Source: Prochlorococcus marinus XMU1405 (GTDB lineage Bacteria; Cyanobacteriota; Cyanobacteriia; PCC-6307; Cyanobiaceae). From it: a stretch of 64,000 bases of DNA. Shown in pieces: positions 47,468-57,337 of the stretch (position 1 is its first letter; every line of letters begins with the position of its first letter). The stretch covers positions 496,001 through 560,000 of the forward strand of contig NZ_JAAORF010000003.1 of assembly GCF_017696275.1 (NCBI RefSeq). Reading direction: 5' to 3'. The position numbers and the translations under genes were made by a program. The notes under the pieces were generated by a model that worked only from the letters and a program-made list of their open reading frames with translations, made no database searches and was not told where the DNA came from.

Positions 47468-49006
47468 CTATTTTACTTCATTCAAGGGTAATTTTTGATT
47501 TTTATTCGAAGTTATTTCTGGTTTTAACAATGGGAAAGGAATTACATCTCTTATTGATGAACTATTAGTAATTAACATTATGAGCCTATCAATGCCTATA
47601 CCTAATCCGCCAGTAGGAGGCATACCAATCTCCAGAGCATTCAAAAAATCTTCATCTATACAGTGAGCTTCAAAATCTCCTTCATCTCTGAGAGATTGTT
47701 GTAATTGCAATCTTTCTCTTTGATCTACTGGATCTATTAACTCACTGAAAGCATTTGCTAGCTCTCTGCCAACAATGAATAATTCGAATCTCTGAACCAT
47801 CCCTTTATTATCAAGATGAGGCCTGGCTAACGGAGAAATTTCAATAGGATAATCTATAACAAAAGTAGGCTCTATAAGTTGTGGCTCAACTTTTTGCTCG
47901 AAGACTTCATTTAAAAGTCTTCCAATAGAATTGACTTTATTAGAAAATTCAACATTTATATTTTTAACAGCTTGTTTTGCTGCTTGAAAGTCTCCACTGA
48001 AAGAATCAAAATCAATACTTGTATATTTCTTGACTATATCTTTCATCGATATTCTGGACCAAGGTTTGGAAAAATCAATTTCCTGATTTTGATAATTTAT
48101 GATTAATGAGCCACATGCATCAGATACTATGTCTTTAATCAATTCTTCTGTTAAATCCATCATATCGACATAATTAGAAAACGCTTGATAAATTTCAACT
48201 GAAGTAAATTCAGGATTATGCTTCGTACTTATCCCCTCATTACGGAAGATTCTTCCCAATTCATAAACTTTCTCAAATCCTCCAACAACCATTCTTTTTA
48301 GATGCAATTCTGTAGCTATTCTTAGATAAAGTGGTATATCGAGTGTATTGTGATGAGTAATAAAAGGTCTTGCTTCAGCACCACCAGCTTCAGATTGAAG
48401 GATTGGGGTCTCTATCTCTAAAAAATTTCTATTATCTAGCCATTTTCTTATAAAACTTATACATTTCGCTCTTGTTTTAAAGACATTTTTAGATTGGGGA
48501 TTTACTATTAAATCTAAATAACGTTGTCTATATCTTTTTTCAATATCAGTCAAACCATGCCATTTGTCTGGCAAAGGCTTTAGTGATTTGGATAACATTT
48601 CCCATTTTTCTACTTTTATTGAAAGCTCACCTTTATTAGTTTTTTTAATAGTTCCAGAAACTCCGATCCAATCACCAATATCTACTATTTCCTTGATATC
48701 TTCAAAAGTAAGCAATTTTTCTTTTTCTAAATTTAAATTAATAATCCTTTGATCTAAATAGAGCTGAATCTGACCTTCTTGATCACTTATTGTAAAAAAA
48801 GCTATTTTACCCATAACTCTTTTTGCTAAAACTCTACCGGCAATAGTGACACGGAAATCTTCTTCTTCACCATTTTCTAGAAAACCAAACTTTTGAACAA
48901 GAAATTGTGAAGTATGAGAAATTCTAAAATTTTCTGCGTAAGAAGCAAATCCTTTCTGAATTAATAAATTAGCTTTTTGTAAGCGCGCTTCTCTGATTTC
49001 AGACAA
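47468..49006 (-). CDS. lysS: Lysyl-tRNA synthetase (class II)
   Basis: The 512-residue enzyme charges tRNA-Lys. An N-terminal OB-fold anticodon-binding domain (about 50-160, [32 protein letters not shown] in part) precedes the class II core with [39 protein letters not shown], motif 2 [24 protein letters not shown] and motif 3 [14 protein letters not shown]. Complete and unremarkable. It is 51 nt downstream of rpaB. Confidence 0.98.
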   Translation of the reverse strand: MSEIREARLQKANLLIQKGFASYAENFRISHTSQFLVQKFGFLENGEEEDFRVTIAGRVLAKRVMGKIAFFTISDQEGQIQLYLDQRIINLNLEKEKLLTFEDIKEIVDIGDWIGVSGTIKKTNKGELSIKVEKWEMLSKSLKPLPDKWHGLTDIEKRYRQRYLDLIVNPQSKNVFKTRAKCISFIRKWLDNRNFLEIETPILQSEAGGAEARPFITHHNTLDIPLYLRIATELHLKRMVVGGFEKVYELGRIFRNEGISTKHNPEFTSVEIYQAFSNYVDMMDLTEELIKDIVSDACGSLIINYQNQEIDFSKPWSRISMKDIVKKYTSIDFDSFSGDFQAAKQAVKNINVEFSNKVNSIGRLLNEVFEQKVEPQLIEPTFVIDYPIEISPLARPHLDNKGMVQRFELFIVGRELANAFSELIDPVDQRERLQLQQSLRDEGDFEAHCIDEDFLNALEIGMPPTGGLGIGIDRLIMLITNSSSIRDVIPFPLLKPEITSNKNQKLPLNEVK

Positions 49007-49056
49007 AATTTATTTTTATATGTTTGTTTTATTTAATTAAATTATCAGACTAAGGT

Positions 49057-49803
49057 TCAACTTGCCAAAGAAGTTGCTGTTTCACCTACTCTCTGAGATG
49101 CATAACCTATACCTCGAACAGTTAATATTAATTCTGGATTTCTTGGATCCGGCTCCAATTTACCTCTTAGTCTAGCAACATATACATCTACAACTCTCAA
49201 ATCTGCAGCTCTCCTAGGAGGGTAACCCCATAACTGCTCTAAAATTTCCGCTCGAGGAACAACTTTACCAGGCTCGTCAAATAATAATTCTAGAAGACTA
49301 AATTCAGTATAAGTTAAACTGATTCTTTCTCCTGCACGGGAGACTTGTCTTCTATTAGTATCTACAACTAAAGTTCCAAATTTCATAACCCCTTTGCCTG
49401 ATGGAACCTCTTTAGTTTCTGTAACTGATACTGTAGGTCCCATTCTTCTCAAAATAGTAGCTATTCTTGCTTCTAACTCCTTTGGGCTAAATGGTTTAGA
49501 CAAGTAATCATCAGCCCCTAAATCTAAACCAGCAACTCTCTCTGAGATTGCCTCTAGTGCGGTTAAAAAAATAATTGGTACTACTGATTCAGCCCTAATT
49601 CTTCGGCACACTGCAAATCCATCCATTTTTGGGAGCATCACATCAAGAACTATCAAGTCTGGTGAATCTCTGTGGAAAGATTCAAGAGCTTCTTCACCAT
49701 TAGTTGCTGAATAAACTTGATATCCTGCTAGTTGAAGTCTTGTAACTAATACCTTCAATACTGCTGGTTCATCATCTACAACTAAAATTCTTGCTTTTGA
49801 CAT
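49057..49803 (-). CDS. rpaB: Response regulator RpaB (OmpR family)
   Basis: RpaB is the conserved cyanobacterial regulator that controls high-light and photosystem genes through HLR1 sites, usually phosphorylated by NblS. The 248-residue protein has the receiver domain with acidic pocket DDEPAV, phospho-acceptor in DLIVLDVMLPKMDG (Asp near 56), KPFSPKELEARI and a C-terminal winged helix (about 135-240) with AADLRVVDVYVARLRGKLE and TVRGIGYAS. Relation to RpaB rather than RpaA is from the LPKMDGFAVCRRIRAESVVPIIFLTALEAISERV pattern. Downstream of mreD in the same direction after 177 nt. Confidence 0.92.
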   Translation of the reverse strand: MSKARILVVDDEPAVLKVLVTRLQLAGYQVYSATNGEEALESFHRDSPDLIVLDVMLPKMDGFAVCRRIRAESVVPIIFLTALEAISERVAGLDLGADDYLSKPFSPKELEARIATILRRMGPTVSVTETKEVPSGKGVMKFGTLVVDTNRRQVSRAGERISLTYTEFSLLELLFDEPGKVVPRAEILEQLWGYPPRRAADLRVVDVYVARLRGKLEPDPRNPELILTVRGIGYASQRVGETATSLAS

Positions 49804-49980
49804 AGTTAAAAAAAATTTCCAGATATTTCAAAGCAAATATTATTGCATTGAAATTTATTCTAACAATTAAAAATATAACATTAAGAACCCTCAAAGAGAT
49901 ATTTCTGGTATTCACAAAAATTTTAAATAAATTGAAGATATAACTTCTTAAAAGCACTTTTAACTTCTTAACGGCATTTA

Positions 49981-50499
49981 TCAATAGAATTTTCTTCTTG
50001 AAAATTTAAACATTCTTAAAAGTTGGGAGCAAATAAAGGGAGCAAACAAACCTGTCAAAAAGACTTCAGCCAAGATATTTTTAACACCGGGAATAAACAT
50101 TAAAGAATTACTATCTGAAAAATTTCTTAACAAAATTTGTGAGAGATTAAGAGTCCCACAAAAAAAACTTCCAAAAATACAAATTAAACCATACCTAAAA
50201 TGTCCCACCAACATATCACTATGTAATTTAATTCTCCCAAACAAAAATCCACAAAAAATTAAGCCTGGTATTTGAGAAAAATTATTATCTAAAGTTAAAG
50301 AATCTAAAATTAGACCTATAAATAAACCAAATACTAATCCATTAATAGATCCATTAAGCATTGACCAAGGCAATAACCAAAATAACGGCCAATATGGCTG
50401 AACGCCTAAAAATCCAAGCCAATTAGGGTGCCACAAAAAAATAATTGGGATAAAAATAAAGCTTATTATCGATAAATTTTTTGTAAAAAATTTCTTCAT
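49981..50499 (-). CDS. mreD: Rod shape-determining protein MreD
   Basis: MreD is an inner-membrane component of the elongasome. I choose the ATG at 50499, which overlaps the mreC stop codon as TAATG, over the longer start at 50529 inside mreC. The 172-residue protein then has about five membrane helices (for example IISFIFIPIIFLW, WLLPWSMLNGSINGLVFGLFIGLILDSL split by loops). Pattern PWSMLNGSINGLVFGL is typical of cyanobacterial MreD. Identity also rests on its place after mreB and mreC. Confidence 0.87.
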   Translation of the reverse strand: MKKFFTKNLSIISFIFIPIIFLWHPNWLGFLGVQPYWPLFWLLPWSMLNGSINGLVFGLFIGLILDSLTLDNNFSQIPGLIFCGFLFGRIKLHSDMLVGHFRYGLICIFGSFFCGTLNLSQILLRNFSDSNSLMFIPGVKNILAEVFLTGLFAPFICSQLLRMFKFSRRKFY

Positions 50500-51248
50500 T
50501 AAATTTTTACTTTTAAAATTTGCACCCAATCAATTAAATGAGGATTTGCCAAAAGTGAAATCTTTGCCGTTTTTCTTGATCGAGATATGTCATCTATAGA
50601 TTGGACAATCCCAATAGGAATATTTGGAGGTAATAAAGAACTAGCAGGAGAAGATGATACAAAATCTCCTATTTGAATATCAGCATCTTTCGAATACAGT
50701 ATAAGGCTAGGATGATCATCTCCTGAACCAACTAGTAGCCCATTAATTTGACTTCTATCTATCCATACACCTAATTTACTTTCTGGAGAAGTTAATAATG
50801 TTACCGAAGAAGTAAAAAAAGACGTATTATTTACTCTTCCTAATAATCCACCTGGGCCAGTAACAGTACTACCAATTTCCACTCCATCTTTTGAACCTTT
50901 GTTTAAAATTATTTGTCTCCACCAACCTCCTGTTTTTCTGGAAATCACTGCTGCTGAAATATTGTCTTTATTGGATGATTGTTGAAGAGATAAAATTTCC
51001 CGCAATCTTATATTATCCTTTTTAAAAAGATTCAATTTTATTGTAGATTCTTGATCAATGCTCTTTAGAATTATTTCTTTTTGAAATTGACCAGGCCAAA
51101 AAGGCTTGGAAATAAAGTAAAAAAAATCTTTATATAAAGATCCTTTGGAAATCCTTACGAAAGCTAAAAATAAAAAAATTCCAAAGAATATCCAAATTTT
51201 CTTTTTATGCCACCAACGACTAGAAGAAATTCGTCGGATATCTAACAT
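50499..51248 (-). CDS. mreC: Rod shape-determining protein MreC
   Basis: MreC is a periplasmic protein anchored by one N-terminal helix (about residues 17-34, WIFFGIFLFLAFVR) that binds PBP2 in the elongasome. Of 249 residues, the middle is a coil (KLNLFKKDNIRLREILSLQ) and the rest a beta-rich domain with VISRKTGGWWRQIILNKGSKDGVEIGS, GPGGLLGRVNNTSFFTSSV and PIGIVQSIDDI. These fit the MreC family. It starts 5 nt after the mreB stop and overlaps mreD. Confidence 0.93.
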   Translation of the reverse strand: MLDIRRISSSRWWHKKKIWIFFGIFLFLAFVRISKGSLYKDFFYFISKPFWPGQFQKEIILKSIDQESTIKLNLFKKDNIRLREILSLQQSSNKDNISAAVISRKTGGWWRQIILNKGSKDGVEIGSTVTGPGGLLGRVNNTSFFTSSVTLLTSPESKLGVWIDRSQINGLLVGSGDDHPSLILYSKDADIQIGDFVSSSPASSLLPPNIPIGIVQSIDDISRSRKTAKISLLANPHLIDWVQILKVKI

Positions 51249-51253
51249 AATTA

Positions 51254-52306
51254 TTAATCTCTTATCGCGTTCCTTATAAAGTCTGGAGTATCAACAACTC
51301 TTTTAAGTTTTTTAAAATCATCTAAAACCTCCCCACATCCATTAACTACACAAAGCAATGGATTTTCTGCTACATGAGTAAAAATTCCCGTTTCATCGCT
51401 CAATAAATCATTAATGCCTCTAACTAAAGCTCCACCTCCAGCAAGCATAATCCCCCTATCAACAATATCTGCAGCAAGTTCAGGAGGAGTTCGCTCTAAA
51501 GTTCTTTTTACAGCTTCAATTATTTTGCTTAGAGTTTCAGCCATAGCTTCTCTAATTTCTCCTGAGGTCAACGTTACTGACCTAGGTAGACCAGATAAAA
51601 GATGTAAACCCCTCACCTCTAAAGTAGTTTTATCAAATTCATCATCAGGAAATGCAGAACCAATCTTTATCTTAATATCTTCTGCAGTTCTCTCTCCAAC
51701 AACTAAATTATGAACTTTTTTAAGATATAAGGCAATTGATTCATTTATTTCATCACCAGCTATTCGAACAGATTCACTTAAAACAGTTCCACCCAAGCTT
51801 AATACTGCTACCTCGGTAGTACCACCACCAATATCAACAATCATAGTTCCAATTGGCTCAGTTACTGGTAATGATGCACCTATTGCTGCTGCCACAGGTT
51901 CATCTATTAAGTGGACTTCTCTAGCTCCTGCTAATCCAGCTTCTCTTACTGCTCTTCGCTCGACACTGGTCACTCCACTTGGAATACCAATAACTATTCT
52001 TGGAGCAACTATCCCCTTTCCTTCATTACATTTTTGAATAAATGTTTTTATCATTTGCTCCGCAGCATCAAAATCTGCAATAACACCATCTCTAAGCGGT
52101 CTTACGGCTCTAATATTGCCAGGTGTTCTTCCAAGCATTAACTTTGCTTCTTTACCAACAGCCAATGGAATCCCTTCCTCTAAATCCATAGCTACTACAG
52201 AAGGTTCTTGTAAAACAACACCTTTACCTGATACGTGTATTAGGGTGTTGGCCGTCCCTAAATCTATGCCAATGTCTCTAGAAAATTTAAATCTGTTAAA
52301 AATCAC
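51254..52306 (-). CDS. mreB: Bacterial actin homologue MreB
   Basis: MreB forms membrane-associated filaments that guide wall elongation. The 350-residue protein has the actin-fold motifs [15 protein letters not shown] (phosphate 1), [19 protein letters not shown] (phosphate 2), [10 protein letters not shown]-type connect [16 protein letters not shown] and [20 protein letters not shown] (adenosine). Residue order and length match. It leads the mreB-mreC-mreD unit and diverges from ssb across 133 nt. Confidence 0.98.
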   Translation of the reverse strand: MIFNRFKFSRDIGIDLGTANTLIHVSGKGVVLQEPSVVAMDLEEGIPLAVGKEAKLMLGRTPGNIRAVRPLRDGVIADFDAAEQMIKTFIQKCNEGKGIVAPRIVIGIPSGVTSVERRAVREAGLAGAREVHLIDEPVAAAIGASLPVTEPIGTMIVDIGGGTTEVAVLSLGGTVLSESVRIAGDEINESIALYLKKVHNLVVGERTAEDIKIKIGSAFPDDEFDKTTLEVRGLHLLSGLPRSVTLTSGEIREAMAETLSKIIEAVKRTLERTPPELAADIVDRGIMLAGGGALVRGINDLLSDETGIFTHVAENPLLCVVNGCGEVLDDFKKLKRVVDTPDFIRNAIRD

Positions 52307-52439
52307 AATAGGAATTCTTTTTTATAAATAATATATCTATTTTTTGTTAAGCTTTCACAATTCTCTCGTTTAGTTATGAATAGCACGCAAAACTTTGAGC
52401 AGAACCTAAAAATATGAGTAGTATAAAAATAAAAAAATT

Positions 52440-52811
52440 ATGGAAATTAATACTATTAATCTGGTTGGCAGAGCCGGTAGAGAACCCGATGTCAGATATT
52501 TTGAATCTGGAAGTATCGTAGCTAATTTCACTCTTGCAGTGAACAGAAGAAGTAGAGATGAGGAGCCTGACTGGTTTAATTTAGAAATATGGGGCAAGCA
52601 AGCACAAATAGCGGCAGATTACGTTAAAAAAGGATCTTTAATTGGAATTACAGGAAGCTTTAAAATTGATAGTTGGAAAGATAAAAATACTGGAGAGGAT
52701 AGATATAAACCAGTTGTTAGAGTTGATAGATTAAACTTATTAAGCTCCCGAAAAGAGTCAGATAATAACCAATATTCTAATAGTAGTAACTCTAGTGAAA
52801 TCCCATTTTAA
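52440..52811 (+). CDS. ssb: Single-stranded DNA-binding protein
   Basis: The 123-residue SSB has the OB fold pattern INTINLVGRAGREPDVRYFESG and LAVNRRSRDEEPDWFNLEIWGKQAQIAADYVKKG. The C-terminal tail is short and ends SSEIPF, keeping the usual acidic-IPF interaction tip. This is shorter than E. coli SSB (178), as in other small cyanobacterial genomes. The convergent dedA stop overlaps the last codon region by 4 nt. Confidence 0.93.
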   Translation: MEINTINLVGRAGREPDVRYFESGSIVANFTLAVNRRSRDEEPDWFNLEIWGKQAQIAADYVKKGSLIGITGSFKIDSWKDKNTGEDRYKPVVRVDRLNLLSSRKESDNNQYSNSSNSSEIPF

Positions 52812-53467
52812 GCTCTATTTTTTTTTAAAAATCTAATAAGTATTCTTATAAAAAAAGAAAAGAAAATTAAAATTAAAATAGGCTTTACAACATATTTGAT
52901 TTGATCTAAGTAAGTTTCAATGATTAAATAATTTTCACCAAATAAAAAACCTGCATAAGTAAGAAGTGCTACCCATAACAAGCTCCCAAATGTAGTCCAA
53001 ATCAAAAATTTTCTTAATGGCATAAGTTCTACGCCTGCGGGAACTGAAATTAAAGTTCTTATACCTGGTACTAATCGGCCCCAAAAAACTAAAGAAACAC
53101 CGTATTTATCAAACCACCTTTTACTTTTACTTAAATCATTAGAAGAAATACCAAGATATTTTCCTTTTTTATCTAGAAAATTTGAAAGTCTTTTTTCATT
53201 TACTAATCTTCCTAAGTAATACCAAGGCAATGATCCTAAAATTGTTCCAAGTAATCCCCAAAAAACTAAAATATAGAAATTTAATTTTTGTTGATAAACG
53301 AAAAATCCTCCTAATGGCATGATTATTTCCGAAGGAATTGGAGGTATTATATTTTCTAAAAACATAGCCAAACAAATAGTAAGGTATGCAATTGTGGAAT
53401 TCTTTTCAACAGCCAAACTAATATAGTCCGGAATTGAATTAAGAAAATTCACAAAAATTAAAGTCAA
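52808..53467 (-). CDS. DedA-family membrane protein
   Basis: The 219-residue protein has four to five membrane helices and the DedA-family signature around LENIIPPIPSEIIMPLGGFFVY, then FWGRLVPGIRTLISVPAGVELMPLRKFL in the second half. Members are thought to be lipid scramblases or transporters (undecaprenyl phosphate or phospholipids), often needed for envelope stability. The precise role of this copy is unknown. It lies 2 nt downstream of ahcY on the same strand and may be in that transcript. Confidence 0.93.
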   Translation of the reverse strand: MTLIFVNFLNSIPDYISLAVEKNSTIAYLTICLAMFLENIIPPIPSEIIMPLGGFFVYQQKLNFYILVFWGLLGTILGSLPWYYLGRLVNEKRLSNFLDKKGKYLGISSNDLSKSKRWFDKYGVSLVFWGRLVPGIRTLISVPAGVELMPLRKFLIWTTFGSLLWVALLTYAGFLFGENYLIIETYLDQIKYVVKPILILIFFSFFIRILIRFLKKNRA

Positions 53468-53469
53468 CC

Positions 53470-54888
53470 TTAGTATCTATAAAGCTCTGGTTTATAAGGT
53501 CCTTCAACAGAGACATTAATATAATCAGCTTGTTCCTTAGTTAATTTTGTTAATTTTGCACCAATTTTATCAAGATGTAATCTAGCTACCATCTCATCCA
53601 AATGTTTTGGTAAAACATAAACCTCTTTTGCATATTTTTCAGACTTATTGAAAAGTTCAATTTGAGCTAATACTTGATTAGTAAAAGAGTTACTCATAAC
53701 AAAACTTGGATGTCCAGTTGCACAACCTAAGTTAACTAATCTTCCCTCGGCTAAAAGAATTATTTTATTGCCACTCGGTAAAGTTATGTGATCAACCTGC
53801 GGCTTAATATTTTCCCATGGATAATCTTTCAATGAAGCCACATCAATTTCATTATCGAAATGCCCAATATTGCAGACTATGGCCTCATCTTTCATCTTGA
53901 CAAGATTTTCATTTGTTATTACCTGATAATTCCCAGTTGCTGTAACAAATATATCTATATCTTCCACAACATCGTCTAATGTAACAACGCTAAAACCTTC
54001 CATTGCCGCTTGAAGAGCACAAATTGGATCAACTTCAGCAACTTTTACAATTGCACCAAGTCCTCTTAGAGACTGTGCTGAACCTTTACCTACATCTCCA
54101 AAACCCATTACTAAAGCAACTTTCCCAGCAATCATCACATCAGTAGCACGCTTTATGCTGTCAACTAGAGATTCTCGGCAGCCATATAAATTATCAAATT
54201 TGCTCTTAGTTACTGAATCATTAACGTTGATAGCAGGGAAAGGTAAAGCATTTTGTTTTTGAAGTTGATAAAGTCTTGCAACTCCTGTTGTAGTTTCTTC
54301 AGTAACACCAACAATATTACCCTTAATTCTAGAATAGAAGTCACTATCGGTTTCCAACTTAGACTTAATAGAATTGAATAAAGCAATTTCTTCTTCATTA
54401 CTGGGATTATTTAAAACTGATAAATCTTTTTCTGCTTTACTTCCGAGTATCAATAAGCCAGTTGCATCTCCCCCATCATCAAGGATCATATTTGGAGAGT
54501 CTGAACCCCAATCGAGTATATAGTGGGTATATTGCCAATATTCATCAAGAGTCTCACCTTTTTTTGCGTAAACAGAAATTCCTTGATCTGCTATTGCTGC
54601 AGCCGCATGATCTTGAGTTGAAAAAATATTACATGAAGCCCATTTCACTTCTGCACCAAGAGCAACAAGAGTTTCTATTAATACTGCTGTCTGAATAGTC
54701 ATATGAAGACTTCCAGCTATTTTTGCACCTTTAAGTGGCTTTTCAGATTGATATTTATCTCTAAGTGCCATTAATCCAGGCATTTCAGTTTCTGCAATTT
54801 TAATTTCTTTACGACCAAAATCTGATAAGGCAATATCAGCAATTACGTAATTTGGTGTGGAGGTTTTAACTGAGTTTGCAATAACCAT
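53470..54888 (-). CDS. ahcY: S-adenosylhomocysteine hydrolase
   Basis: AhcY breaks S-adenosylhomocysteine to adenosine and homocysteine, which removes the inhibitor of methyltransferases. The 472-residue protein has [44 protein letters not shown] (about 57-100), [23 protein letters not shown], the NAD-binding loop [18 protein letters not shown] and [20 protein letters not shown] plus the terminal KPELYRY. The family-typical bacterial insertion is present near residues 150-190. Divergent from tsaE across 51 nt. Confidence 0.98.
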   Translation of the reverse strand: MVIANSVKTSTPNYVIADIALSDFGRKEIKIAETEMPGLMALRDKYQSEKPLKGAKIAGSLHMTIQTAVLIETLVALGAEVKWASCNIFSTQDHAAAAIADQGISVYAKKGETLDEYWQYTHYILDWGSDSPNMILDDGGDATGLLILGSKAEKDLSVLNNPSNEEEIALFNSIKSKLETDSDFYSRIKGNIVGVTEETTTGVARLYQLQKQNALPFPAINVNDSVTKSKFDNLYGCRESLVDSIKRATDVMIAGKVALVMGFGDVGKGSAQSLRGLGAIVKVAEVDPICALQAAMEGFSVVTLDDVVEDIDIFVTATGNYQVITNENLVKMKDEAIVCNIGHFDNEIDVASLKDYPWENIKPQVDHITLPSGNKIILLAEGRLVNLGCATGHPSFVMSNSFTNQVLAQIELFNKSEKYAKEVYVLPKHLDEMVARLHLDKIGAKLTKLTKEQADYINVSVEGPYKPELYRY

Positions 54889-54939
54889 ATCTAGTAAATA
54901 CTTTTTCTATTAAACTATAAATGATTTTTATGCAATTTT

Positions 54940-55377
54940 GTGTTTGTTGAAAATTTAAAAGAAACTTTAAATTTAGGGAAAAAACTCTCACAAAAATTAA
55001 ATCCCCAATCAATAGTTTTATTAAAGGGTCCAATAGGGGCTGGGAAAACTTCATTTGTACAAGGAATTGCAAGAGGCTTATCAATATCTGAGGACATTAC
55101 AAGCCCTACATTTGCTTTATCGCATCACTATAACTCCGGAAAAATTCCACTAATACACCTAGATTTATACAGATTAAAAAATTTTTCTTCAGCAAAAGAA
55201 GTTTTTATTTCAGAAGAAGAAGAGGCAATACAAAGACAAGCAATTTTAGTTATTGAATGGCCAGAATTAATAGAACCAGTTATTGATAATTTCTGGAAAA
55301 TAGAAATTAGTTACGCAAAAAATTATGGAAGACATTACGAAATAAGAGATCCCAAAAATTTATTAACCTTCTCATAA
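54940..55377 (+). CDS. tsaE: tRNA threonylcarbamoyladenosine biosynthesis ATPase TsaE
   Basis: TsaE is the ATPase that helps TsaB/TsaD form t6A at position 37 of ANN-decoding tRNAs. The 145-residue protein has the Walker A GPIGAGKTSFVQGIARGL, DITSPTFALSHHY, LIHLDLYRLKN and a final VIEWPELIEP. The start is GTG at 54940; an ATG at 54931 is out of frame and runs into a stop. Its last 43 nt overlap the convergent PfkB kinase gene. MiaA in this window modifies the same anticodon loop position on other tRNAs. Confidence 0.93.
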   Translation: MFVENLKETLNLGKKLSQKLNPQSIVLLKGPIGAGKTSFVQGIARGLSISEDITSPTFALSHHYNSGKIPLIHLDLYRLKNFSSAKEVFISEEEEAIQRQAILVIEWPELIEPVIDNFWKIEISYAKNYGRHYEIRDPKNLLTFS

Positions 55378-56333
55378 TATGGCTGTTGCTCGATAGCGCC
55401 TTCACCAAGACAAGTTAATAATCCACAAACACTTGCGAACTTGATGCAATCTTCTATCTCTAGTTCATTGGAAGGATAGCCTGAAGAAATTAATTTTGAA
55501 ATTAAGCCAGCTAGAAAAGCATCGCCTGCGCCAGTTGTATCAACAATTTTTTGTGAAGTAGGAGTATCAGTACTTCCCTGCAATCCATTGACATACCATC
55601 TAACGGGATTTTTCCCATCAGTTATTATTACATCTGGTTTATTAGATAATTGTTGAGAAATTAGCAAGGGATTTTCATTTTCAAAAAACAAAGTTGCTTC
55701 TTCCTTAGCAAGTTTTAAAACATTTGCATGATTTAAAAATTTCTTGATTAAATCAACTCTCGCGGCTTTACTAGTTTCTGATGAAAGACTTGAATGATCC
55801 CAAAACACCTCTCTCCAATTCAAATCAATAACTATTTTGACATCAAATTTTTTAGCCTGTTCAAGAAGGAAAAAAATAGTCTCTGCTGATATTGAAGATG
55901 ATAATAATATCGTTCCTGTAACCAAATATTTTGTTTCTAGAAAAGATTTCTCCAAATTTAGAATTTCTTGTTGGATTAATTTCTTGCTTAGAATTTCGTC
56001 TGCAAAGCATGAATGAGAACGTTTCTCAAAGCCTGAAAAAAAACGATCTCCAAATTGATCTCTATCGACATTAACCACGCGAGTAGATGAATCATTATCT
56101 ATTTGCAAGAAATCTAAATTAACGTCCAATTCATTAAATTGCATAATCAATTTTTTTCCATAATCATCACTTCCCAAACTTCCTATAAATATCGAATCTA
56201 TTTTTAATTTTCTTAATGCACAAGCAACATTAGCCGGCGCACCACCCAAAAAATCTGTAAATCCTTGATTTGACTTATTTCTGATTCTGTCAATTAAAGC
56301 CTCTCCAACACATATGACCTTTTTCTTTTTCAT
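55335..56333 (-). CDS. PfkB-family carbohydrate kinase (fructokinase-like)
   Basis: The 332-residue protein has the PfkB pattern: VCVGEALIDRI and DFLGGAPANVACALRKL in the first part and the catalytic DTTGAGDAFLAGLISKLISSG near residue 260 (Asp base in TGAGD). The N-terminal GGAPANVA form resembles fructokinases, so sugar phosphorylation, perhaps fructose, is likely but not fixed. Its 3' end overlaps convergent tsaE by 43 nt. It starts 89 nt from the divergent hydrolase gene. Confidence 0.92.
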   Translation of the reverse strand: MKKKKVICVGEALIDRIRNKSNQGFTDFLGGAPANVACALRKLKIDSIFIGSLGSDDYGKKLIMQFNELDVNLDFLQIDNDSSTRVVNVDRDQFGDRFFSGFEKRSHSCFADEILSKKLIQQEILNLEKSFLETKYLVTGTILLSSSISAETIFFLLEQAKKFDVKIVIDLNWREVFWDHSSLSSETSKAARVDLIKKFLNHANVLKLAKEEATLFFENENPLLISQQLSNKPDVIITDGKNPVRWYVNGLQGSTDTPTSQKIVDTTGAGDAFLAGLISKLISSGYPSNELEIEDCIKFASVCGLLTCLGEGAIEQQPYYEKVNKFLGSLIS

Positions 56334-56422
56334 AAAATGAACGCATTTTCTTACCTAAGAATAATTTATTAAAAACGAATAATTTTTTTTTGAATTAAAG
56401 TTTAATTAAAAGCGTATTCATA

Positions 56423-57337
56423 GTGTCTTTAAATAAATCCGAAACTTGGAAGTGGAAGAATTGGGAAATTTCTTGGTCTTTATCAAAAGAATCTGCTTCT
56501 GAAAAAAATATTAAAATATTATTAGTTCACGGATTTGGGGCATCAAAAAACCACTGGAGACATAATCAAGATTTTCTCGGTAAATTTTCTAACTGCTACG
56601 CAATAGACTTATTAGGATTTGGGCAAAGCAGTCAGCCTAGTGCTTTATTAAATTACGAACCTGATAGAGAAAACTCAATTAAATATTCATTTGACTTATG
56701 GGGTGATCAAATATCAACATTTTGTACAGAGGTAATAAAATCTCCTGTTTACTTGGTAGGGAATTCAATTGGTGGTGTTATTGCATTGAAAGCTGCTGAA
56801 ATCCTCAAAGATAATTGTAAAGGTGTCATTTTGATTGATTGTGCACAAAGAACTATGGATGATAAACGCTTGAAAAAAAATGATATTTTGATGAATTTAC
56901 TTAGGCCCTTATTAAAAACGTTGGTAAGACAAAGAATAATTAGTAATACTCTATTTAATAGAGCTGCCAATCCAAAAGTTATAAAGAAAATACTTGAACA
57001 AGCTTACCCTTCAGGAAAAAATATAGATGAAGAACTAATAGAAATTTTATATAAACCGTCTAAGAGGAAAAACTCTAAGGAGGCATTTCGTGGCTTTATT
57101 AACTTATTTGATGACTATCTTGCTACAGATCTATTTGATAAGATCGGTACCCCAATTCAATTAATTTGGGGAGAAAAAGATCCTTGGGAATCATTAAATG
57201 AAGCAATAGAATGGAAAAAAAAATTCAATAATATTAAGAGATTAGATATAGTTAAAGGTGCTGGACATTGTCCTCACGATGAAGAACCTGAAGAAACGAA
57301 TAAGTTAATATGTGACTTTCTTCAGGAAACAAAATAA
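56423..57337 (+). CDS. Alpha/beta hydrolase fold protein (paralogue of 27966-28865)
   Basis: The 304-residue protein has LLVHGFGASKNHWRHN, AIDLLGFGQSSQP, nucleophile elbow VGNSIGGVIALKAA, acid in LIWGEKDPWESL and His in GAGHCPHDEEPEETN, so the catalytic triad is complete. These same sequences occur with few changes in the protein at 27966-28865, showing an in-genome duplication. An insertion YEPDRENSIKYSFDLWGD is longer here. The start is GTG at 56423. Function is probably hydrolysis of a lipid, ester or chlorophyll-derived substrate, but none can be proved. The convergent sigma gene overlaps its 3' end by 16 nt. Confidence 0.9.
   Translation: MSLNKSETWKWKNWEISWSLSKESASEKNIKILLVHGFGASKNHWRHNQDFLGKFSNCYAIDLLGFGQSSQPSALLNYEPDRENSIKYSFDLWGDQISTFCTEVIKSPVYLVGNSIGGVIALKAAEILKDNCKGVILIDCAQRTMDDKRLKKNDILMNLLRPLLKTLVRQRIISNTLFNRAANPKVIKKILEQAYPSGKNIDEELIEILYKPSKRKNSKEAFRGFINLFDDYLATDLFDKIGTPIQLIWGEKDPWESLNEAIEWKKKFNNIKRLDIVKGAGHCPHDEEPEETNKLICDFLQETK

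Noticed and set aside
49772-49984. Open frame of 70 codons between rpaB and mreD
   Set aside because: It overlaps the rpaB start, consists of Ile/Phe/Asn-rich translation of AT-rich spacer and shows no motif. The spacer 49804-49980 probably holds the rpaB promoter.
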